Shown one piece after another: positions 9,740-23,253 of a DNA stretch of 64,000 nucleotides. The notes below the pieces were generated by a model, which saw nothing but the letters and a program-made list of their open reading frames with translations, did not search any database and was not told the DNA's origin. Source of the DNA: Utricularia gibba (taxonomy: Eukaryota > Streptophyta > Magnoliopsida > Lamiales > Lentibulariaceae). The stretch is taken from the NCBI GenBank assembly GCA_002189035.1, contig CM007989.1, positions 2,790,001 through 2,854,000 of the forward strand, in the 5' to 3' direction. The stretch's first letter is position 1. Each line of letters starts with the position of its first letter. A program made the translations under genes and the position numbers.

Positions 9740-12700
9740 CTAGACAGCAGGGGTGGATGGTGGCAGATTCTTTGCTTCCTTAGCATCGACACCATCCTCA
9801 CTTGAATGGTTCTCCTCTCCCTTGGAACTAAAGTTACCTGTGTTCATATGTTGTAACTCATCTTTCTCAAGTATTAGTATCTTGCTATACTTGCGAACCA
9901 TGCTGACAAATTCTCTGTAATAGTGATGAAGGTCATCAAAGGATATCAAAACTCAGATATGATGGAATGGAAAAAAGTGAAAGATGCAACTTACTCCCAA
10001 GGGTCATCGCCAACCAGCATCATGTCACCCTCGTTATCAGTATAAACGACAAGCCAGTTCTTTCGGCGATCCTTGAGTTCGCCATTGAACTCGAAAAGAT
10101 CATCCAGCTCAGCCATCAGTTCATCATAGTTATGAAACTTAGCAAGGTCCACAGACCTACCCAGTGCAGCCCCCTGCTTAAGAACCTGGAATTCATACGA
10201 TTTGCATGAGCAACAAGGTTGCCAAAATGAACATAGAAGCATATATGTGTAGAGATGTAAACCTTGGTACAGCTCCTTGTCGATCCAGATGGGATTCGGC
10301 CTTCCCTGATTCCACCAACAGGACGGGGACTTTGAGAATGCTTTTCCATCTCATGCGCCATTACTTCATTACCAACTGTTTTTGCTCCCTTTGATTGATC
10401 ACTTTCAAATATAGGGGATTGATGAGGTGCCCCATGCTGCATTCGACTTGATGGCTCCACTGAATCGGTTTTGTGTAATGATGAAGTTTCCACAGATGCA
10501 GAGTCATTCATGATGGATATACCAAAGATCTTGCATATCCCTTCCTTGGGCCTTGCGTTCTGTGGTTGACCAAAAACAGGTTTTGGGATCAACTCTTTGG
10601 CCTGTGTAGCTACCTTTTGATGATCTGTTGTAGCCGAGTGCGTCAACCAATTTGACTGCTCTTGGTCGCATCTTGTATCAGGAACGAAGGAAAAATCTCC
10701 CGTAGCAACATATCTGACATCCTGCCGTGCATAATGTGATGAATCCATCAGATCTAGTGACAGTCGAGGCGGCATCGTCGACCAATTATTCCCAGTTACA
10801 CCACATCTACCCTCATGCTGGGAAGCAAGGATTTGCGACCCGAAACCTGAAAATGATGATTCAAGCTGTCCCATGGCTGGCCACTTATCTGAACTATATA
10901 CCCTTGAAGCTGGGATATCATCATCCACGGATGGATTCCACAGCTGTGGTTTATCAGAAGACTCTGATTCATTACTTTCAGCAAAGGCCCCTCTCAAGTT
11001 AGATGTTTCTTGAGCATGAAATATCCTTGGAAAACCAATTGCGGATGAAGGATCTGCGGTCAATTTACAAGGACCTGAAATTCATAGAGAATGTTAGGAA
11101 TAGCAAACTCCAACTGCAGCAGAAATAATTGAATAAACTCAATACACAGTATTACCTTCCCTGGTGAGTACAGAAGAGTCAGGTGATGGGGGAACAATAC
11201 ACGTTCGAGGTCTTTTTGGTCTAGGCACTGGATGCAAATTAAGAGCAGGGGGGGCTACTAGAGCAGGCTCTAGTTTCCAAGGTGAAACCCTCTCTGGCCG
11301 CAGTATAGTCGAAGTTTCATCCCATCGTACCTAGGGAAGAGTTAAGCAACTTCCAATTAATGAAATCATAGGAAGAGAATGTTCTAGGAGCAAACTTTAG
11401 CAGCTTTTATGTAAAGACTCTAAAAGCAACAATTCTGATGAAATGTGCAGAAGTACCTTTAAGCATCTCCATTTTGATTCTGGCCACCTCTTTGGATCAG
11501 CATCTTCAATGCCAACAATACTTCCAGTGAACCTACAAAACATTAAATACTTTAAATGCACATGGAACTCCACAAAACTTGCCGGCCACCCTTCAGGATG
11601 TTACACTGATTCATACCTCTGCTCCGGAGATTCATCACCTTCGAATCTCATCTTAAATCTCATACCAATGGTGTAGTTTTTTTTAATAGACTCCATATAC
11701 TGGTCATATGGCACAATAAACTCCGATGGACTAGTCCTACAGACAACACGCCAAAAAAAACAAACTGAGAACAATAAAACTCGAGAGTATAACTATCCAA
11801 AGAACAGTCGCTGAAATTTTACAGAGCACAGTTGGCGTATATAATATGGCATCGCATACCTAGGCTTGTAAAATACAGTGAACATGGACTTGGTCTGAAT
11901 AGCATGCCAAGCAGTTGCAAGAACACCAAGATGCATGCTGTGGCTGGATATAACAGAAGATGGAGAATTGCTCTGTTGTCTCATGGCACGCCTAACTCCA
12001 ACACGCAACTCCCCGTTCTCCCCTCTGCATATAAGAAAAAACTGTTCAGACGGTCCAGAATTATAACCAACAGATATTCCATTTGGTGCGCATGGATCTC
12101 ATCAAACCTTAAAAATATGAAGGCATCTCCAGCAATAAGCCTCTTGGAACTAACAAAGACACTCCAACCGCTTTGGAGAAGATGGCGTCGAGGTTGGCCT
12201 GGAATTCAATCAAACCCACAAAAGAATGGGTTACTTCTTCATATGCCATCAAGGGGGACCAGTGACAAAAAAAACTTCCCTTAACTGTTTATGCTTTTAA
12301 ATCACTATTTTACTTGAGCACACCACATACATGAAAATCCTACACCCTCCCGCTCAGATGGAGTCAATCAAGACATAAATTAAAACGACAGACATCAAGA
12401 AGATACATACCACGAAAAATGTGTTTGAATCTCCATTCATTTCCCAGCAGATCTTTGGCGACTAATTCTTGGGTTGGAGGTTGCTTTGACATGTCCTGCG
12501 AACACGACGAGAGTTTAAAAAGCCCGATAGAAAAAAGACAAAAACAGAAACTGCATCAAAAAAACAGCAGCAAAGCTCATCCGGACCAGAGGGGCAGACA
12601 TTCATCCGCGTGGCGTCTAAGCACTGAGAACCCGCCATGAGTGCTTGTATCAGACGCGGTTAATGTCTTGCAAAATGAATGGACATGAAACCGGGGAGGT

Positions 12701-13565
12701 GCCTCTGGCTGCGGATCCTTCTGCAATACACTCTCATCTTGCTGGTAGTATACGAAACACCAGAGTAATATTACAATTCAGGCCAATGTGTCCACAACAA
12801 TAGACGATGTCACAGAAAGCAAGATAAATTATAACATACATTAGGTTCAGGCATCAAGGTAATTTGAGCAAACACCTCATCCGTCTCAGGTTCAGCCTGC
12901 AAGAAACCAAGTTAGCACTAACAAACGTGTTTCAGCTGCAACCCATGTTCAAAATTTCTTATATTTTTTTAAATAACCTTCAAGTTAACGTTGACAACGC
13001 GGCAAAGAATCTTAGAAGGCAAATTATACACAGGCATCGTTTGGTCTGCACTTTGATTGGTAGATGCCTCAACCTGTTGAGTAGAACCCCGTAAAAATAT
13101 GAGGGAAAAAAACTGTAATAGCTCCCAAGAAAACGCAGGAACCCCAATTTCCGCCACAAAATCAAAGGACGGCGACGAAAACTGAACGAATCCGAAATCT
13201 AAAAAAAGTCACCCCCCCCCCCCCAAAAAAAAACCAAAAAGATAGCAAGCACGAAGAGAAAAAAAGACCTGCTCTATATGGCCCTGAGGAAAATAGAAAA
13301 CAAGCTCGTTTTCACGAGGAACGGTCACCAAAGGCCCGGCACAAGCCCTCCATAGCTCAGTGTATAACGCTGTTTCAGCATCCACTGAAGATGGACATCA
13401 AAAGACCTAATGAGCCAAGAAAATCAAACCCATCGCTCGCAAAGTAATTCCAAGGAAGCTACCTTTCCCGACGGTGGAATTCACCATCTCCGGCACGGAA
13501 CTACCGCCGTTGTTATCACCAAACCCTTTGATCGACGTCTCTTCAACACCCATTACTCCAACCAT
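9740..13565 (-). CDS. ARF2: Auxin response factor, ARF2 type, with one frameshift
   Basis: This gene codes for a B3-type DNA-binding auxin response factor; ARF2-clade members are mostly repressors. Fourteen exons: 13463-13565, 13269-13384, 12978-13073, 12840-12896, 12587-12741, 12411-12495, 12108-12198, 11860-12024, 11617-11736, 11457-11532, 11156-11330, 10263-11074, 9995-10185, 9740-9914. Key segments are [40 protein letters not shown], the B3 core [20 protein letters not shown], the ARF domain ([20 protein letters not shown]), and the PB1 domain ([20 protein letters not shown]; acidic [15 protein letters not shown]). The C-terminal [12 protein letters not shown] resembles ARF2. Exon 5 ends CTGCCCCTCTG before the donor where the family needs Leu-Pro-Pro-Leu; one C is missing. 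With it restored the CDS is 805 codons. The start is ATG 13565 or 13553. The putative leader has a TATATAG at about 13814-13820. Confidence 0.92.
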
Positions 13566-14587
13566 CAACTTCAACTCAGATCTCTCATCTCCCAGCTCCA
13601 GTCGCAGAACATAAAGAATCCAAGATACCAACACCCAGAAGCAAGCGCGTGGAACCCAGTAACTTCGCCCTCGAGTTACCCACGAAACCCCGCAGAAAAT
13701 CCACTAGAGCGTGACGGTTTTAGTCGCGAAACAAGGCACCGGCAAAGCAAACGGAGCGCGAGATCGAAACGAGGAGGGAGACGGGAAGGAAGTGATGAGG
13801 TAAAGAAAGAGGAAGACTATATAAAAATCATTTACGCCAAGGTAAAAGGAAAAGAAAATATGTGCGTTTGACCCGCGGTAAAAAATGGTAAGTAAAAAAG
13901 ATGTTGGTTAAAATTGCTTTAAAGGCATCGCGTGACATTTTTCGCTTTTCCTCCCAATGGTCTCCCTCTTTAAGACCATGCCCCCTGGCCCTTCTTTGTC
14001 TCCATCACTCCAAACTTCTAATTTCTTCATCATTATTTTAGTATATAGTTTATTGATCGAATTATAAAAATTTAATTCTTATCCCATGTTTACTTTAAAT
14101 AAACATGATATGAAATTAAATGTTTTATATTTTAATATCATGGACAACGGTTGCCCCTCCAATCATGTCACCCATCTTGTATTCAATTCATTACATGTTA
14201 CGAAAATATTACGATATCTTACAAAATGTGATGAATCTCGTACAAATAGTAGCGAGTGAACTTTCCAAGTGTTCAATCCAGCAGCATGAGAATGGATACC
14301 AAACAAGATCTCCTAGTATTGAATCAGCACCAGACTCCAAAGTTTAATTGAATCTTGAGGGTACCACGAAAGTGGACCATGAACGACTTCAGCTAGCATT
14401 CTGAATCCAAAACCTAAAATAAAGAAAAAAAATAAAAATGTTAAAAATATGTAAAAAAAAAAAGATGGCTTAGATGACCAATACACGCTATCCACCAAAT
14501 CTCAGTACAAATATTAAATAAGACATTTCCTTTCGTTTTTCTAAAATCTCTATAATTAACACACACCCTTACGATTATCATATTAGG

Positions 14588-14998
14588 GTTCGTTTGGTAG
14601 AACATTTTTAATTTATGTGGTACTAAACGTGGATAAGATTAATTTATATTAAAATGGGCGCTTTATAAAACATCAGTATTTTTTTATAGGAATGGTCATT
14701 TATTAAGTGTCCAGTATAAAAGTATACAATTGGATTTATATGTAATATTACTAAAATACTTATAACTAAATATTTATATATAATTCCTTGTCACGTATTT
14801 GGAAACCAAAAGATGATATGGTATTTTACTATCATAAGATTAACAAAACCCATCTAATAATAACACTATATTACACTACAAAAAATTAATGCGATATCTA
14901 ATTTATGATATTACTTGTTTATTAAAGTATTACTTTACAACCATAAGGGCTATGTTGCAAGTTGGGACATAAAATAAGATGTGTTACCAAACAATTTG
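14588..14998. mobile_element. Candidate non-autonomous DNA transposon (MITE)
   Basis: The left end GTTCGTTTGGTAGAACAT and the complement of the right end, AATTGTTTGGTAACACAT, are similar. The match continues loosely into AATTTATGT / TTTTATGT, giving imperfect inverted ends of about 30 nt around a very AT-rich interior of about 350 nt with no coding capacity. Ends of the GTTTGGTA type are common in plant MITEs. I could not define a target-site duplication, so the exact borders and superfamily are open. Confidence 0.4.
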
Positions 14999-15737
14999 CA
15001 AGTTTTAAAGGGGGTGTATTATGTGCCAAGTTGCGACAAATTGGTGACGGATACTACTTTTGATCCTGATGGAGAAATACGAATAGTCAATGCCAATGGG
15101 GCTGCGCTGCTCCTATTGGATACTACATGAAGAAGCAAGCGGCTTCTGTTGACCACCCTGCTTTTTTATTTCTAATTTTGATTCAATATCGTGTCTCCTC
15201 TCCTACAGTTGTTGTCGTCTGAATTGGGGAGAACCGGTCCAGTTGTAGGATTGATCCCCAACCGGTGGTGCCCAAAAACCCCCATTAATTTAATTCTTTA
15301 TTTTCCACATATTATAATCCCAACCAACAACATCGTCTGGAATTGAAATACCCCCTGATACCCGTTCTGTAATCAATCACGCAACATTTTTTCTGAATTA
15401 GCGCAATTTCCACCACGTGCTTGTAATTGTGGTCCTGAACTCGTATTTTCTGTTTTTTTTTTTTTTTTTCATCAAGACAATGGACGGTTTTATTACTCAA
15501 TTAATAAAAAATAACAATAAGTTTGGATGAAAAGGCAGCAGGCGGCTACGTGTGGATGCAGCGTGTGAAAATGAGGGCAGGGGGGTGGGGGGTTTAATGC
15601 CCGGAATTGAAACCCAGATTGTGACAGCAACTCAAAAGATTTTGGGACAGTAGTTAAATGAAAACGAGGTTAATATGTCATTCATATATAATATAATAAT
15701 TTATTCACACAGGAGGAGGGAAGGGGGGTTAAAACAT

Positions 15738-15739
15738 TA

Positions 15740-15784
<45 letters not shown>
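15738..15784. repeat. (ATT)n microsatellite
   Basis: About 15-16 uninterrupted ATT units. Confidence 0.97.
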
Positions 15785-17615
15785 GACAGCACGCGCGTGC
15801 AGTAAGGCACGTGACTTCCCTCAGAGATGTTAGATGTATGTAGTTCTACATCACACACAAACCCCCCACCCCTGGCTGGCACGTGGGGCCCCCCTCTGCT
15901 TCCCGCCGCCCCTTCACTGCCCAATTTGCATGCATTGTTTTATTAATCATCGAGGAGCGAGGGCGGATGGTTTTTTATCAGGAGGCGAAGGTATTTTCTT
16001 TTTGATTTTTTCAAAGTCCAAAAAGGCCGGTCAATCCATGGAGCTACTAAGCTCATCATGTTGTTATTTAAAAGTGTTCCTGTAGTTGACTTTTTTTACG
16101 AGAGTCAAACAAAGTTCATCACCCAAAATTAGGAACAAGGGAGCACGTGCTTAAAATGGGGAGGTCAAATTTGATCGGCCGGCCAGTTGGAGGGGGAGGA
16201 GGAGGATAACGTTGACGTAGCTTTCGTAGCGGCACCTAGCGGTAATGTACGTGGCGGGCAGTGGTTCGCCCACGTTGCGGACGTCAAATCCATTTATGAA
16301 ATCCGATTTTGGAGCCACCATTTTGCATCAGTTTGCGCAAATCCACGTGCAGGCAGACGACTTGCAAAGATGGGCTGGTTTACAGTAATATTTCCTTAAT
16401 AAATTAAAAAGGGGGTGGTGGCGAGGCGAGGCGAGATGGGCAGAAAGTGAAAGTACCAAAAGCCCCCCACCCCCACCAAAGTTAAATGTTGTGTGTACTG
16501 GGAAGACATCTTCACATGGCTGCAACGCCTAGAGTTTAGGGCTCTGTTCCTTGGATTGATTGTTTACTAATTCTTTGACCATATGGGTATGTGTATCTGC
16601 CCATCCTTCTGATGTCTATTCAACTAGGGGCCTCCTCCCCCAAACCCACGTCGATGTTGCTACTTCATACACCTTGTGTGTGTGTGTGTGTACGGAGAGT
16701 TCAAGAGTCCCCCCCTCGAGCATCTGTCTGTTGGGTGTGGGTGGACTTCTGTGAAGAGGTAATAGCAGTTCAATAAAAAAAAAGGATGTGATGGAGGAGG
16801 GTATTCTGTTGGTTAGTAAAGTTCTCACCTTTTTACCCATTTCAGGAACGATTAGAACAAGTGTATTTTCAAATGCAGACCAACATTATGACTCTTAGAC
16901 CAAAAAAAAGTTACTTGAATTCAATTTGGTAGAAGCATAGTAAAAAAGTACGCTGAGGGATGAAAAGTGGGGGTGTTCCAGTTCCCAAACCAATGGGTAG
17001 TGGTCCTGGTCCAGTCCCAAAGGAAACAAAAGAGGTGACAAGTGAAACACAGTACAACAACTCATAATGCAAGAAGAGGACAAACAAGGGGGAAAAAGCT
17101 GCACAAATATACAAGGGGCTTGGCCCTGAACCCATGCCCAGCCAATTCCTTCATTTTACCCTCTAGAAAAACTTACCAAGCCTGCCGATGGGTCCTCGTG
17201 GGAGCTTTTTCTGAAGAGGGCATGTGATCCACACTCTGGAAGTATCAATTCTTCCATGTACATGATGCATAATATATCTTCAGTCTTAGCAGCATACCAG
17301 TAGTGAGTTGTTGTTTTCAAAAAAATAAATATGCATCATAGTTTACTGATGAAACGAAAGGGCCTGTTAATGCAAGCAGCAGAGGGCAAAGGAGTAGTCA
17401 CATCATATTCATTTACACCACTGCTTACAAGGGGGCTGGTAAGCACAATTCAAAGCTTGTTCCTCCTACTGTAGTGTGACATAGCTGCAACATCCATATA
17501 AAGGTTTATTGATGAAGATGGGACAATCAAAATTTCACTTTTGGTGTAAAAGCCAACTAAATAGCTGTCTGATACATATCTAGGGCCATGTCTTCTCACC
17601 GAGCAAGCACGGTCT

Positions 17616-20600
17616 TCAAGAAAACACTCTGTCAGAACTTTTAATGAGAGTGAGGAGCTCTACATCGTCAATCTCGGATTCGGTAATCAGCTGGTTAAGA
17701 GTTCTATCTTCATTGTCAACAGCTCCAGGATTGGCTCCTCTGGTAGAAATTGCTACAAGTGAGAAACTACTAACAGAGGCATTTTAGAAACAGAACCTTA
17801 GAAAATGGCAACCTATTCGTAAGTAACTCCATGATCGGAGCATCCAGCAAAGATGTTGGAAGAAAAATAAGAGATAGGGGAAAAGAGAATTTTGGAAATG
17901 TTTTACCTTGAGAGTAGAAGCTTGGCGATTCCAGTTCTTCCCCTAAGTATACTGTGATGTAGAGGAGTACAACCCCTTGAATCACAAATGTTAACATTTG
18001 CACCATGCTGTAGGAGAAGTTCAACCATCCCAATATCAGTGTTTTGACAGGCAAGGTGAAACAGGGAGCAGCCACTAAAAAGATCATCAACAAATGGGTT
18101 CTCATCATTGTCTTGTGGTTCCAATGATTTCAATGCGCTACCATCTACAATACGAAACTCTTTGTCAGGGTTCCGCAATTCATTACAATGGTGAAAGGTA
18201 GTGATGAAACAAATGATGATCGACCACGAATGGCATTGATATCTGGTTCCCATGTGACAATAAGGCGGTATACTGATTTCTTATCATTCACACGAACACC
18301 TTCCCACAACTGTTCAGGAACTGAAAGAAGGTGCTGACTATCATTTAGTTTGTGCACAAAACGTTTTTCTGCGTACTGCAGTCAAAAAATGCCACAAGTT
18401 TAACTGAGAGCTTTATAGCTTCAGTGAACATCACGAGACAAGGCAGTAACTCGGCATAACTGCAGATCACCATAAACTCATTGAATGAAAACTACATGGA
18501 TTAATGGCAGAAGGAAGCAAGTCAGCCGCATTTTACAGCCACTAAAAGCATATTTTCAGACAAGCCACTGATGCACGAACGACAACTTTACCGGTTGGCC
18601 ATGCTCACAATAAACGTGAAGATCAAAAGCTACATAAAAATTTAAGCGGAGTACCTTTGCCTGAATGAACTTCTCCTTCACAGATATGTGGTCACTGTGA
18701 TGCGGTTTGCTGAAAAACTGTTTATGCTTATCGGTTTCAAAAGACCTAGGGTGCAAAAGAACACTTGTGAAGAGATGATCAGCATATAGCAGCTGTAATC
18801 ATGATCATCACAACACTACCGTAGAGGAAGTTCATCCGCCTGTAAAGTTATACTTGCACGTAGCATTGCCTCCCATACCGAGTTGACATAGACGTTGCCC
18901 AGTGCTTTAAACAATGCTATGACAGAAGGTTCCCACACTCTTACATCCAGTACCAAGGATCTCACCTGCATTATAATATGACATGGGATGGAACATAGAA
19001 AATAAGTGAAAGAAGATTTCAATGAAAACTGAAAAACTTGCCTTGGATATATGCACTCCAAGATTTCTATGAATACCAGAGCACTCAATGCATATTAGGA
19101 TCCCATGATTCAAGGAGGCCCAATCCGGTTCAGGTGCACCACAATCGGCACATGCATCATTTCCTGGTAACTTTCTTAATGCATCGATTGGTTTCTCACA
19201 TTTAGTGCTGCATTGAAGTTGTACAGCACTCCTTGTGGCACGCATTAAGTTTCTACTTGGGTGATCCTTTTCCGATGGGTACTCTTGAATTGTCTTTACA
19301 TCAGGATCAGGGCTTGCATAAGAACTACTTTGACTGTTTGGGCTACAACAGAACTGCCAAAACAAAGTGTAAGGCGAAGGATTAGGGAAATAATATTAGA
19401 AAATCACAACTAATTTCCTTACTCTGTCAGCTGTTTGCGAACTAAGCAAGGAAGTAATAACTGCCGTTATTTTTTCAATCCAGTCCATTTGCTCTACTGC
19501 ACTTTCTGCCTGTATTTGAAAAAAAAAAAAAGAAAATTCATCCTATGTGATTGTGCCATGTCACATGAATGGTACACAGAAACAATAAATATTGGTTGAA
19601 AATGATTTTCTCAAGTGAATGAACAAACTTACCTGTAAAGTGTAGTTCTTTGTTGGTGAAATAATCCTGAAGCAAAACCTCAGATCTGTCTGCTCTGTGT
19701 CTATCTTTATTGTTGATGTAAGCAAGTTTACTGTGTGCTGAGCTACAGATTTTTCATCATGCACACCACCATGGTAATGAGATGAGAGCCATCGACTCAA
19801 CAGCCCAGAGCTTGTTTCAGAGGGTGAAGTTCTCTGGATGGATATTTGACTGCTACCATGCAACTAGATGTCCAGAGATTGCATGGTTAACCAAAGAGGC
19901 TCAAAAAAGGATATCGCCAGACACTTTTGTCTTTAGTCCACAACTTACAGTTGGTCTAGTCCATTGCTTCCGATAGTAATATAACATGCCCCGGCTATCA
20001 AGTACAAAAAATCGTCTCTTCCAATCACCTCGCAAATTGGATGACCGCTTAGAGAGATATCCCTGCTTAATTGTTTGCACCTGCATTATACACAGAATTT
20101 TAATTCTAGGTACTTCGATCAATGAGATTAAAAGAAAATGCACCAGTACCTTTCCCTCAGATACAGAGTGCGTCACTGCCTCGATTAGTTTTGGGGATTT
20201 CTTGGAAAATGATGAACGGTATCTCCAAGTGGAGAACACTGAGAGCTACATAAAGACCGTTGAGTCTCCTGATCAACCTGCCTCATGTACTCTTGCATTC
20301 TTTCATTGAGAGCAGACTGCTCGTAATTGGAATTTTGCCTGGCTTGTTGTGCATAAGCCAAGACCTGCAAAAGTTCAAATAGAGGACATTGTTGCAATCC
20401 AGGCGACCATATTTAGACAATAAAAAACGGCTGGGATAAAATATATCAAGTCACCTCATTCAAACAGCAACATCGTCATTAATCAGGAAATAAACGAAAA
20501 GTTTTGCAAAATATAATACAGAATGGGGTGGCCGAGAAAAGGTTCTTGGTAACTATCACACCCTACAAACCTGAACTAAATAATTTTGAAATCATTATGC

Positions 20601-23253
20601 ATTTGCACAGGGAGATTAAAACCATTCAACTTGAGCTTTTTGTTGCGATAATTACTAATAATTCATAGAGCAAATGTAATTGGATAATATATTTAATTAA
20701 GACCAGAAAAAGAACATGGCTTTCAGATTAATAACCTGTTTAATGTACGGTTCCATTTGACTTAATAGCTCATATCCCTGGCATGGAAAGAGATCACAGA
20801 TCACTGAGAAAGGTTGCTTTTAGAAGATATCTAGAGATTAAAATTATCACAGAATTCAAACTACCTGTTTGAAGTAACAGAGATGTGCATCCATAGTGTT
20901 TCCAACGTCCTCTAGAAACTCAAACCTCTTCTTTGCCTCAACAGTGGAGAGAGCACTAACCTGAATTTCCTCAAATAATCAAAACATCAAACATCATAAT
21001 TGAAAGCTTATGATTGAAATATATGATCGAACCAGATTAAAACGAGCTTGCTCGAATGTTGATCTTGCATTATGAAATTCCTGGAATGTCTCTCTATCAA
21101 AACTAGAGTTCAACATATTATGGTTACCCATGACAACTATATGGATGCTTTTCAAGAGACCTTGAGAAAACTAAGATGATGAATAAAATAAAAGTGCAGA
21201 CCTCTTCTAATGCACAGACTATGTCCATCCTTGTGCTTTTCCGTAAAGAGAGAAACTTCTCACGAACCTGAAAATATTGCCTGATTACTAAAAATTTACA
21301 TACCACAAACTAAACCCAAAAATATGCAATTTCATTCATTATTCTGAAGACCACGAGACCTATAAACAAACAACTTTGTTGAAGTGTCTGGCTTGAAATT
21401 CTGTGACCTTTAGATATTATACATAAAGAACTGAAATTTAAAACGTTCACATTACTGCAAAAAAAAATAAAAACAAATAGTACATCAGGTGCACCTGATC
21501 GTATATAACACAAGCCTTGTCGAAGCGCTTGTGAGCTTCCTGTAAATAGCCATCGCACTATAAAGTCAGACACAAGGCCGTTGATTCATAAGGCTTAGAA
21601 CTTCAGAGGTGACATGGATAATATGCTTGGAATATGTTAACATAATTTTTCAATTGCAACAGCAGCATTGCACCATTATATGAGAAAAAAAGTTAAATTT
21701 ATGATGATACCCAAGCTTGATAAATCATGAAAAATAATACTGGAATTAAGTCTTCATGTAATTTCAAGTTTTGGGCATCTCCAAAATCAACAACAGGCTA
21801 CAGAGGTTATCCTAGCACTCTGATGATGATGTTAAATTAGCTGAGACTCGAACTATTATTTACCTTAACATCCTGAAGATCAACAGTAGCAAAGTGGACT
21901 AGTCTATCATTCAGCGCATGCTCCACCTTTTAGCAGAAGAAAATTTCAGAGGGAGAAGTGATAATACCCAGACTCTTCCGTTTAAGAGTTGAAAACCAAA
22001 TTATCAAATAAGCATGCAAGAAGGAACAATAAGCATGCCTTGTGCATTTCCACTCGAAATCTCTTGTTGATGATCAATATGAAAACTATTTAATTTGTTC
22101 ATTACACCATTGAGGTACTAGCAACAGCTGGCTTAGCAAATTAAAAATATAGAAAAAAATTTCCACCTGTGTCCGGAGAATTTCCTTGTAAGTTCCCATT
22201 TCTCTCAGAGCAATAGCAAACTTTGCCATATCTGGCCCTAAACATAGAGTTACTGTCAACTATCATCAGAAGCACATATCTTTTACATCATGTAAATACG
22301 GTAAGTAGCTTAGGATGAAATATATCTCATATTATTAGATGCTTTTTATAGACAAAAAAATGTGTGATTGCATGAAACTTAGGATCTCCAAGTATCATTT
22401 ATAAGCCCTTATCCAGCATCACAGATAACTCTCATGTGAAGGAGAAGTACATCTCAGTATTGTTTTATTCTGAAATTATTTGTTCTTAAGTGGTTAATTC
22501 AGACCAAAGAAGTCAGCGTCATTTTATGCTTATTTCTTTCAACTATACCAACATCAGGCACCAATTTCCTAAACATGAATTTTAAAGTTTTGCATCACTG
22601 ACGGAAACAAGGGAAGCGATCAATAGTATTATGCATGAGTTGAGAGAAATGGAACACAAGGCATCATGTTGCACACCTCCATAAGATACGGATACTGGGT
22701 CATTATGCCCACCAGCAAAAGTTTCCAAGGCGTTGGCAAAAGCAATATCTCTATCATAAGCTTCTCCAAGCCCATCTCTTACAACAACGAAAACCAAAAA
22801 GAAGAAAAAAAGCTTATACGATAAGTCTTGCAAAGTAGACGTGAATCAACAGTTCATCCTATAGTCACAGTACAGCAAGCTATTCAACTTACATGTACTT
22901 TCGGCATCCTTTATGAAGCTTAAGACTTCTCTCTCTTAAAGTCTCAGCATTTTCTTCCATCAATTGTATCTGCTTTGACATGAAGTTAAGTATCATAAAT
23001 AATAGGCAATGCTCAACAAAATAAGCACAGAGAAAGATGCAGATGAATTCATCTTCCTATCCTTCCAGATTCTTGATTACAGAGCGATATGTTAACTATA
23101 AGAGGCTAAATGCAAATGAGAATAGATACATTCCATTCCTTCTGAATCAAGTAGCTAAAATAACCCACTTCCATTTCAGATCCAAAAAAAAAAAAAACCT
23201 GTAACAACCTGTTGGCGAAACATAGGCGAATCATCCAATCTTGCGAAATACAT
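17616..23253 (-). CDS. AGD3: ACAP-type ARF GTPase-activating protein (BAR-PH-ArfGAP-ankyrin), AGD1/AGD3 class, two frameshifts
   Basis: Proteins of this class hydrolyse GTP on ARFs at endomembranes; AGD3/SCARFACE controls vein patterning. Nineteen exons run from ATG 23253 ([15 protein letters not shown]) to stop 17616. Domains in order: BAR ([43 protein letters not shown]); PH ([29 protein letters not shown]); ArfGAP zinc finger ([11 protein letters not shown] then [16 protein letters not shown], catalytic Arg in IHRN); and ankyrin repeats ([28 protein letters not shown]). Two exons change frame: 20150-20364 near 20216-20235, and 17907-18375 near 18180-18250. Both equal one missing base. With both restored the CDS is 820 codons against about 827 in AGD3. 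The intron after the ArfGAP exon (19042-19353) starts GC, not GT. The N-terminal sequence is closer to AGD1/AGD3 than to AGD2/AGD4. Confidence 0.9.

Larger units (their letters stand above)
13566..17615. other. Large intergenic region
   Basis: There is no supported gene in 4 kb. It holds the ARF2-type promoter on its left side (minus strand), a candidate MITE (14588-14998), an ATT microsatellite (15738-15784) and a short TG run near 16677-16692. Short ORFs are scattered and carry no recognisable domain. Confidence 0.5.
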
